Below are positions 33,934 through 39,538 of a stretch of 64,000 bases of DNA, in pieces. Where the stretch lies: NCBI RefSeq assembly GCF_007989825.1, contig NZ_BJUA01000009.1, positions 112,372 to 176,371 on the forward strand, written 5' to 3'. Origin of the DNA: Cellulomonas persica. Lineage in GTDB: Bacteria; Actinomycetota; Actinomycetes; Actinomycetales; Cellulomonadaceae. Every line of letters starts with the position of its first letter. Position 1 is the first letter of the stretch. The notes below the pieces were generated by a model. It was given only the letters and a program-made list of their open reading frames with translations, did not search any database and was not told the DNA's origin. Position numbers and translations under genes: made by a program.

Positions 33934-34137
33934 TCAGAGAGGCTGGATGTTCGAGGCCTGCGGGCCCTTCTGGCCCTGCGTCACCTCGAACTCGACCTTC
34001 TGGTTCTCCTCGAGCGAGCGGAAGCCGCTCGTCTGGATGGCGGAGTAGTGGGCGAAGACGTCCGGTCCACCGTCGTCGGGGGCGATGAAGCCGAACCCCT
34101 TCTCGGCGTTGAACCACTTCACGGTGCCAGTTGCCAT
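33934..34137 (-). CDS. Cold shock protein (CspA family)
   Basis: 67 aa, one cold shock domain. RNP1 is GFGFI within [12 protein letters not shown] and RNP2 reads VFAHY. It binds single-stranded RNA/DNA and melts RNA structure. ATG 34137 has AAGGAAG upstream; the ATG four codons earlier lacks such a site. A leader of over 100 nt precedes it, as in other csp genes. Confidence 0.96.
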   Translation of the reverse strand: MATGTVKWFNAEKGFGFIAPDDGGPDVFAHYSAIQTSGFRSLEENQKVEFEVTQGQKGPQASNIQPL

Positions 34138-34275
34138 GCGGCCGTTCACTTCCTTGCAGCGGGACGACCCCGGCGGTGCCGGGACCGGTGATCACGGTCT
34201 CGTCGTCTGGAGTCCGCCGGGTCGTGCGAGGAGGCGGCGACAAGCGAGGCACTGCGACTACGCGCACCACCGTAG
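34138..34275 (-). promoter_or_regulatory. Long 5' leader and promoter region of cspA
   Basis: A -10-like TACGGT (minus strand, near 34270) lies about 130 nt before the cspA start. TTGACC is found 13 nt further upstream, which is short for a -35. The leader contains the inverted segment GATCACCGGTCCC... and CCCGGCGGTGCCGGG-like bases that can pair. Temperature-sensitive folding is inferred from the family. The rest of the spacer to 34457 shows no gene. Confidence 0.35.
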
Positions 34276-34457
34276 CGGCGGGTGAGCGGTCAAGGGGAGA
34301 GGTTTCGTCGGACTCGTTCCCCGGCCGACGCGCGTCGTGCGGCCTGCCGCGGGCGCGTCGCGTGACCGCGGCGGGATCGTCGGGCGGCCGCCTGACGCTC
34401 GTCGGGTGCTGGTCGTGCGCTCGTCGTACCCGTGCCACGCCGCCGTACGATCGGCGC

Positions 34458-35384
34458 GTGCCACCCCGCTCCCCGCTGCCGGCGCGGCACGGTCTTGCCG
34501 CCGCGTGGGTGCGCACGCCCGACCGTGACCCCGCGCAGCCGGCCCCCTGGCCGACGATGGGCGCCTGGTTGCGGCAGCGGTTCCCCGAGCACGTCGACGT
34601 GGCCGCGATGCTCGCCGACGGTCGGTTCGTCGACGACGACGGTCGCGCCGTCCGCGACCACGACCCCTACCGCCCGCACCGGTTCGTATGGTTCCACCGC
34701 GACCTGCGCGACGAGCCCGACGTGCCCGGCGAGCTGCACGTCGTGCACCGTGACGAGCGGCTCGTCGTCGTCGACAAGCCCCCGTTCCTCTCGTCGATCC
34801 CCCGCGGGCGGCACGTGCGTCAGAGCGTCGTCGTGCGTCTGCGCGCCGCGCTGGACCTGCCCGAGCTCTCCCCGCTGCACCGCCTCGACCGCGTCACGTC
34901 CGGCCTGCTCATGCTCGCGACCGAGCGGCGCTGGCGCGGGCCGTACCAGAGCGTCTTCGAGCGCCGTGAGGTGAGCAAGACGTACTGGGCGCTCGCGCCA
35001 CTGCGCGACGACCTGGCGCTGCCCGTGGTGGTGCGCAACCACATCCGCAAGGAGCGCGGCGACTGGCAGGCGCGCGTCGTGCCCGACGCCCCGGTCAACG
35101 CCGAGACGCTCGTCGAGCTCGAGTCGTCGGTCGGTGACGGCCTCGGCGTCTACCGCCTCACGCCGCGCACGGGCCGCACCCACCAGCTGCGCCTGCACCT
35201 GCTGGGCCTGGGCATCCCGATCGTCGACGACCCGCTCTACCCGGTGGTGTGCGACGTCGCCGTCGACGACTTCGCCCACCCCCTGCAGCTCCTCGCCGGC
35301 GAGCTGTCCTTCACCGACCCCCTGGACGGCACTCCACGCCACTTCCGCAGCACCCGCCACCTCCCCCTGCGCGCCGAGCCGTGA
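34458..35384 (+). CDS. RluA-family pseudouridine synthase
   Basis: 308 aa. The catalytic motif is LHRLDRVTSGLLML (D144). VVVDKPPFLSSIPRG and TGRTHQLRLHLLGLGIPIVDDPLYP are the flanking family motifs. It converts specific uridines in rRNA or tRNA to pseudouridine; the site cannot be predicted. GTG 34458 follows TACGAT with six nt spacing (leaderless). Confidence 0.9.
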   Translation: MPPRSPLPARHGLAAAWVRTPDRDPAQPAPWPTMGAWLRQRFPEHVDVAAMLADGRFVDDDGRAVRDHDPYRPHRFVWFHRDLRDEPDVPGELHVVHRDERLVVVDKPPFLSSIPRGRHVRQSVVVRLRAALDLPELSPLHRLDRVTSGLLMLATERRWRGPYQSVFERREVSKTYWALAPLRDDLALPVVVRNHIRKERGDWQARVVPDAPVNAETLVELESSVGDGLGVYRLTPRTGRTHQLRLHLLGLGIPIVDDPLYPVVCDVAVDDFAHPLQLLAGELSFTDPLDGTPRHFRSTRHLPLRAEP

Positions 35385-35396
35385 GCCCGCGTCCGC

Positions 35397-35491
35397 GCGT
35401 GACGTCGTCAGCCGTCCGCGCGAGGTCGTCAGCTTTCCGTGATGTCGTCTGCTCCAGCTGACGATCCCGCCCGTACCTGACGACGTCGCGA
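35397..35491. repeat. GTCGTCAG-type palindromic repeat, copy 2
   Basis: Forward units GTCGTCAG near 35404 and 35425 and a variant GTCGTCTG near 35444 are followed by inverted units CTGACGAT (near 35458) and CTGACGAC (near 35477). It lies between the pseudouridine synthase and DksA-like genes, with the same layout as the element at 27.9 kb. Confidence 0.7.
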
Positions 35492-35536
35492 GACGGCTCC
35501 CTGCGCGCGTCACCGGGCGGTGCGAGGGTGACGTTC

Positions 35537-35893
35537 ATGGAGCGTGGTCCGGAGGCCGACGAGGTGCGTGCACGGTTGCTCGCGATGCGCGCGGACGCGC
35601 TGGACCGGGCGGTCGGGCTCGGCGCCGCGAAGTCCGACCTCGTCGAGGCGTCCTGGGGCGCCAACATCGACGACGAGCACGACCCCGAGGGCCAGACCAT
35701 CGCGTTCGAGCGCGCCCAGGTCGACGCGCTCGCGGCCGACGTGCGCCGCCGCCTCGCGGAGGTCGACGCCGCACTCGACCGACTCGCCGCCGGGACGTAC
35801 GGCACCTGCGTCGTCGGGGGAGAGCCGATCGACCCCGAGCGCCTGCGCGCGCGGCCGACCGCGACCACGTGCGTCGAGCACGCCGCGCAGTGA
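35537..35893 (+). CDS. DksA/TraR-family protein with degenerate zinc finger
   Basis: 118 aa from ATG 35537 (GTG 35528 is also possible). The coiled-coil N-terminus and the C-terminal YGTCVVGGEPIDPERL with ATTCVEH are DksA/TraR-like. The usual CxxC...CxxC is here C-x2-G and C-x2-H, so two of four zinc ligands differ and metal binding may be lost or changed. DksA-like proteins act in the RNA polymerase secondary channel; this role is inferred only from the family. Confidence 0.78.
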   Translation: MERGPEADEVRARLLAMRADALDRAVGLGAAKSDLVEASWGANIDDEHDPEGQTIAFERAQVDALAADVRRRLAEVDAALDRLAAGTYGTCVVGGEPIDPERLRARPTATTCVEHAAQ

Positions 35894-35956
35894 GCGGCAC
35901 CGCCTCTCAGCGTGCCGTCGGGTGAGCGCGGCTGCCGCCCAGCGCGTGGCTGCCGC

Positions 35957-36469
35957 TCAGCGCGCGGTCCGGTCGAGCACGCCGCGCAGGTAGGCCGCCT
36001 GGCCCGCGTGCTCGAACGCGTCCCCGAGGATGCTGACCAGGCGGACGCCGAGAGTCACGGCCGGGTCCCAGCTCTCGTCGACCACGACGTCCAGGTCGTC
36101 GTCGGCCAGGCGCTCGACGTACGCGAGCGACGCCGCGGTGGCGTCCGCCAGGTAGCCCAGCAGGAGCTCCGCGGGCGCGACCACCTGCGCCACCTCGTCG
36201 GACGTGTGCCCGTACCCGATCGCGGAGTCGTCGAACGGGAGCGCGAACCGCTGCGACCACCCGCGCGACGTCCACACCTGCTCCGTGCCGGCCAACGGCG
36301 CGACCTGCCCGTCCTGCTCGCGCGCGATGTGCCACGCGAGCCACGCGAGCGTGTTCGCGTCCGGGTCGAGCCGTCGTGTCAGGGCAGCCTCGTCGGCGCC
36401 CTCGATCGCACGCCGCACCAGGTCCTCGATCCGCCCGAACCCGTCCGTCAGGACGTCCTTCGCCTGCAT
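35957..36469 (-). CDS. DinB/DUF664-family protein
   Basis: 170 aa. The four-helix DinB-like fold is suggested by TLAWLAWHIAREQDGQVAPL and by FEHAGQAAYLRG near the C-terminus; the histidines in these helices are the usual metal ligands. The reaction is unknown; some members are bacillithiol- or mycothiol-dependent transferases. GGAGG lies 4 nt before the ATG. The start overlaps the end of the upstream lipoprotein gene by 22 bp. Confidence 0.8.
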   Translation of the reverse strand: MQAKDVLTDGFGRIEDLVRRAIEGADEAALTRRLDPDANTLAWLAWHIAREQDGQVAPLAGTEQVWTSRGWSQRFALPFDDSAIGYGHTSDEVAQVVAPAELLLGYLADATAASLAYVERLADDDLDVVVDESWDPAVTLGVRLVSILGDAFEHAGQAAYLRGVLDRTAR

Positions 36470-36852
36470 GGCACCTCCACTGTCGTCGGGCGCTCCACGG
36501 TAGGCCGCCCGCCCCGGCCGCGCCGCGGGTCAGTACAGCTAGCCGGCACGACAGCCTCCAGCGTCGCGGTCCCGTCGCCGTCCGTCGGTGCGGACCCGAG
36601 CACGAAGGTCCGACCGTCGGCCACGAGCACGACATCCACGGACCTCACCGGCGACGCCGCAGCATCACCCTGGTCGGCACATCCCGTTGACGCGTTCTCC
36701 ACCTTGACGGTCACGTTGTCACCAGCCGCAGCGCTGGTCGACGAGAGCGCGAGCGTCGGCAACGCACACTGCTCCTCCGACTGCGAACAGCCAGCCATGA
36801 CGAGGACTCCGGCGATGACGCCCATGAGCCCCCAAGCGCGGTAACGGATCAT
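36448..36852 (-). CDS. Small hypothetical lipoprotein
   Basis: 134 aa from ATG 36852, with AGGAGA upstream. A lipobox VMAGC ends the signal peptide. The following domain (ALSSTSAAAGDNVTVKVEN) is a short beta-rich, Ig-like segment with paired cysteines. The last ~25 residues (after CTDPRR) are Arg-rich and overlap the DinB gene, so the true C-terminus may be damaged. Codon use is less GC3-rich than in the neighbours. It belongs to the small atypical segment behind tRNA-Ser(GGA). Confidence 0.5.
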   Translation of the reverse strand: MIRYRAWGLMGVIAGVLVMAGCSQSEEQCALPTLALSSTSAAAGDNVTVKVENASTGCADQGDAAASPVRSVDVVLVADGRTFVLGSAPTDGDGTATLEAVVPASCTDPRRGRGGRPTVERPTTVEVPCRRRTS

Positions 36853-36869
36853 CGTCCGGCTCTCCTCTC

Positions 36870-37075
36870 TCACGGGAACAGCGCGTTCATGCCGCGCAGA
36901 TCGCCTGGGCCCAGCTTGCGCTGGCCCGACTCACAACTACCGCTGTAGGGCTTCATGACCTGCAGGGACGACCGGTCCACGTGGTTCAGGCCGAAGACGT
37001 GACCGGCCTCATGAGTGGCAACACCTTCGAGGTCATCCCTGCTGCTGCGGCCGCTGGCGGAGGTCGTTGCGCCAA
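36870..37075 (-). pseudogene. C-terminal fragment of a matrixin-like zinc metalloprotease
   Basis: About 65 codons encode DDLEGVATHEAGHVFGLNHV, the complete HExxHxxGxxH zinc motif of M10-type proteases, and end LGPGDLRGMNALFP. No start codon, propeptide or catalytic-domain front is present; upstream sequence turns into the tRNA terminator hairpins. Codons such as GAA, GGT, GTT, ACT and CAT are unusual for this genome. It is a truncated, probably foreign gene left beside tRNA-Ser(GGA). Confidence 0.7.
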
Positions 37076-37133
37076 GGCATCGTCCTCGACCGACTCGGTG
37101 GCTGACGGGCTTGGCACCTGGGGCGCTGCAACG

Positions 37134-37166
37134 AGACGGGGCCCGGCCAATGGCCGGGCCCCGTCT
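37134..37166. terminator. Palindromic hairpin 2 behind tRNA-Ser(GGA)
   Basis: Two 16-nt perfectly complementary arms (AGACGGGGCCCGGCCA and its complement) flank a single base. It is one of two consecutive strong hairpins. Confidence 0.7.
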
Positions 37167-37172
37167 ATGAAC

Positions 37173-37211
37173 GATGACGCGGGACATCGATGAACGATGT
37201 CCCGCGTCATC
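37173..37211 (-). terminator. Terminator hairpin 1 of tRNA-Ser(GGA)
   Basis: A 17-bp perfect inverted repeat, GATGACGCGGGACATCG and its complement around a 5-nt loop, starts 7 nt after the tRNA 3' end on the minus strand. Confidence 0.8.
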
Positions 37212-37217
37212 ACACGG

Positions 37218-37302
37218 CGGAGGATGGGGGATTCGAACCCCCGAGGGCTTGCACCCAACACGCTTTCCAAGCGTGCGCCATAGGCCACTAGGCGAATCCT
37301 CC
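37218..37302 (-). tRNA. tRNA-Ser (anticodon GGA)
   Basis: 85 nt with a long variable arm. The acceptor stem GGAGGAT pairs with ATCCTCC and the discriminator is G. The anticodon GGA is flanked by ACGCTT and AAGCGT, and the T-arm is GGGGGTTCGAATCCCCC. CCA is not encoded. Confidence 0.97.
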
Positions 37303-37442
37303 AGGTGCGCTCGCCGGGGTGACCCGACGGACCGCGGGTAGGAGTCTAGCCGAGGAACACCGATGCCCTGGCCGCATGCTCGTCGGGCCCGCGCTCGCCG
37401 CCGGCGGGTGCGGAGCGCCGGACGCCCTGGGCTATCCTTGGC

Positions 37443-37536
37443 GGCAGACCCCTCGTGCGGCGTCATCTCGCTGAACTCCCCCAGGGCCGGAAGGCAGCAA
37501 GGGCAGGTGAGCTCTGGCGGGTGCACGGGGGGTCCT
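37443..37536 (+). ncRNA. ffs: Signal recognition particle RNA (4.5S type)
   Basis: The conserved apical domain CAGGGCCGGAAGGCAGCAAG is exact. The ends pair: GACCCC-TCGTGC at the 5' side with GCACG-GGGGGTC at the 3' side. Length is about 94 nt, the short bacterial form. A -10-like TATCCT lies just upstream. Its location near dnaX-recR is the common bacterial arrangement. The exact ends are estimated. Confidence 0.93.
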
Positions 37537-37573
37537 TGCGTACCCGGACGACGACGCGCGTCGTGGCCGTCCG

Positions 37574-38245
37574 CTACACGCGCAGCGCGGGCGGTTCCAG
37601 CGCCGCGACGATCGCGTCCCACTCGGGGCCCGCGGGCGGGGTGCCTTCCGAGAGCGTGAAGTACTCGGTGAGGAACGCGCGCAGCGGGGCGGTCGGCAGG
37701 AGCCAGGTCCCGTCGCTCTCCACGCCGGTGAGCCGCTCGCCTGACGCGCACAGCGCGAGCAGGAGCAGGCCGGGCACGCGCGGACCGCCGGGGTGCATCG
37801 CGGGCTGCGCGTAGGGCAGCGGGATGATGCGCGCGCCGTGCCGACGGTAGAACCGCAGGCGCGCGGTCGGGTCGCCGTGGGCCTCGGAGCCTGCGTGGAC
37901 GGCGGGGTCCTCGACCTCGGTGACGACGAGCCACGGGTCGAGCTCGGTGCGCCACGCGTCGATCGCGCGGTCGAGGAGCACGCTGCCGACGCCCCCGCCC
38001 CGTTGGCCGGGCGCGATGGCCAGGTAGGCGAGCAGCAGGACGCCGGTCGTGGGGAACCACTCGGCGAGCGCGGCGCCGCGCAGGCCGTCGTCGTCGTGGG
38101 CGACGACGAGGCGCAGCGTGCCGTCGGCGAGCATCGCCTCGAGCGTGGGCAGGTCCGCGAGCTCGTCGTCGGGGAACGACGGGCGCAGCACCTGCGCGTG
38201 GACGACGGCGAGCTCGTCGGGGCTCGTCGTCGTCCGGATGCGCAT
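37574..38245 (-). CDS. GNAT-family N-acetyltransferase
   Basis: 223 aa. The acetyl-CoA loop is LLAYLAIAPGQRGGGVGSVLL (Q/RxxGxG/A form), followed by RLRFYRRHGARIIPLPY. The substrate is unknown. The start is one nt after the AsnC-family regulator stop, so the two form an operon and the regulator may control it. Confidence 0.82.
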   Translation of the reverse strand: MRIRTTTSPDELAVVHAQVLRPSFPDDELADLPTLEAMLADGTLRLVVAHDDDGLRGAALAEWFPTTGVLLLAYLAIAPGQRGGGVGSVLLDRAIDAWRTELDPWLVVTEVEDPAVHAGSEAHGDPTARLRFYRRHGARIIPLPYAQPAMHPGGPRVPGLLLLALCASGERLTGVESDGTWLLPTAPLRAFLTEYFTLSEGTPPAGPEWDAIVAALEPPALRV

Positions 38246-38246
38246 G

Positions 38247-38675
38247 TCAGGCTCCGCGCAGCGCGAGGCGGGTGAAGGTCTGGGCGGCGCCGGCCTCGCG
38301 CTTGAGGCGGCGGACCAGGGAGTCGAGCGACGCGGGGTCGCTGACGAACGCGTGCAGCAGGTAGTCGTAAGAACCGGTGACGTGCACGGCGTCGCGGACC
38401 TGCGGGAAGCTCTGCGCGAGCGCGGCGGTGAAGGCCTCGTTCGTCGTGCGCTCCGCGAGGCGCACCTCGATGAACACCTCGAGCCCGGCGGGCGTCGGTT
38501 CGGCGTTGGTGCCGCGGACCACGGTGAAGCCGGCGATCACGCCCTCGGCCATGAGGAGGCGGACGCGCGCGGCGGCGGCGTTCGCGGAGAGCCCGACGCG
38601 GGCGCCGAGCTCGCGGTAGGGGAGGCGTCCTTCAGCAGTCAGCTCACGGAGAATGGCATCGTCGATCGCATCCAT
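38247..38675 (-). CDS. Lrp/AsnC-family transcriptional regulator
   Basis: 142 aa. The N-terminal HTH is IDDAILRELTAEGRLPYREL, then VGLSANAAAARVRLL. The C-terminal RAM ligand-binding domain includes VHVTGSYDYLLHAFVSD. It probably senses an amino acid. It is divergent from a LysE exporter, the usual regulator-exporter pairing, and a perfect palindrome lies between them. Confidence 0.9.
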   Translation of the reverse strand: MDAIDDAILRELTAEGRLPYRELGARVGLSANAAAARVRLLMAEGVIAGFTVVRGTNAEPTPAGLEVFIEVRLAERTTNEAFTAALAQSFPQVRDAVHVTGSYDYLLHAFVSDPASLDSLVRRLKREAGAAQTFTRLALRGA

Positions 38676-38737
38676 GACGACGATTCTCGCAGTCGGCTGC
38701 GCGTTTCTCGCCGTGAAGTGCCCCCCGGACGGCGATT

Positions 38738-38750
38738 GTCACAGTGTGAC
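38738..38750. promoter_or_regulatory. Candidate operator in the AsnC/LysE divergent region
   Basis: The perfect palindrome GTCACA-G-TGTGAC lies in the 132-bp divergent spacer. AsnC-type regulators bind such short inverted repeats; the assignment is by position. It also resembles a Crp-type TGTGA-N6-TCACA half pattern, and a Crp-like gene exists at 62.5 kb. Confidence 0.45.
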
Positions 38751-38807
38751 GGTGCAGACAGTCGCTGTGACCTGCGGTGATGTCTCCGGGTGGGCGACCA
38801 TGCCCGC

Positions 38808-39470
38808 ATGCTCGACGCCTCCCCCGTCCTGTCCGCCGCCGCGCTCGGCGTCGTCGCAGGTCTCTCGGTCGCGGTTCCCGTCGGCCCCGTCGCGGTGCTG
38901 ATCGTGCGCGAGGGGCTCGTGCGCGGGCGCCGCGCGGGGCTCGCCGCCGCGGCCGGTGTGGCGAGCGTCGACCTCACCTACGCGATGGTCGCGGTGCTGC
39001 TCGGCGCGCAGGTCAGCCGCGCGCTGGACGGGTGGGAGACGTGGCTGCGGGTGGGTGGTGCGGTGGTGCTCGCCGTCGTGGGGCTCGTCGGGCTGGCGCG
39101 GTGGTGGCGGGGACGGTCGGCGGGCGTCGGGCCGGGTCCGGGGGCGGCCGCGTCCGACGAGGCCGGCGACGGCACGGTGCGCGCGGCGCGGGTCTGGGCG
39201 CGGTTCGTCGTCATCACGCTGCTCAACCCGGCGACCGCGCTGATCTTCGCGACCGTGGCCGTCGGCCTGGCGGGGCGGCTGGTCGCCGGGCCGGGGGCGC
39301 TCGTGGCGTTCGCGCTGGGCGCCGGGACGGCCTCGCTCGCGTGGCAGTGCGTGCTCGGGCTCGCGGGCGCGTGGGCGGGTGGACGGCTCGGCGCGCGCTG
39401 GCAGCACTGGTCCGCGCCGGTCGGCTCGGGGCTCGTCGTGCTGCTCGCCGCGTGGGTGGCCGTCGCCTGA
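38808..39470 (+). CDS. LysE-family amino acid exporter
   Basis: 220 aa with about six membrane segments. LSVAVPVGPVAVLIVREGL is the conserved LysE N-terminal motif and RFVVITLLNPATALIFATV the second. It exports basic or other amino acids. ATG 38808 is chosen because homologues start here and GACCAT sits six nt upstream. Control by the divergent AsnC protein is likely. Confidence 0.87.
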   Translation: MLDASPVLSAAALGVVAGLSVAVPVGPVAVLIVREGLVRGRRAGLAAAAGVASVDLTYAMVAVLLGAQVSRALDGWETWLRVGGAVVLAVVGLVGLARWWRGRSAGVGPGPGAAASDEAGDGTVRAARVWARFVVITLLNPATALIFATVAVGLAGRLVAGPGALVAFALGAGTASLAWQCVLGLAGAWAGGRLGARWQHWSAPVGSGLVVLLAAWVAVA

Positions 39471-39538
39471 CCTGCGCGGGTCCCGACCGGTGTGCACGAC
39501 GGTCCACCACTGTCAGCGCGGGCGTCTAGGGTTCGGGG

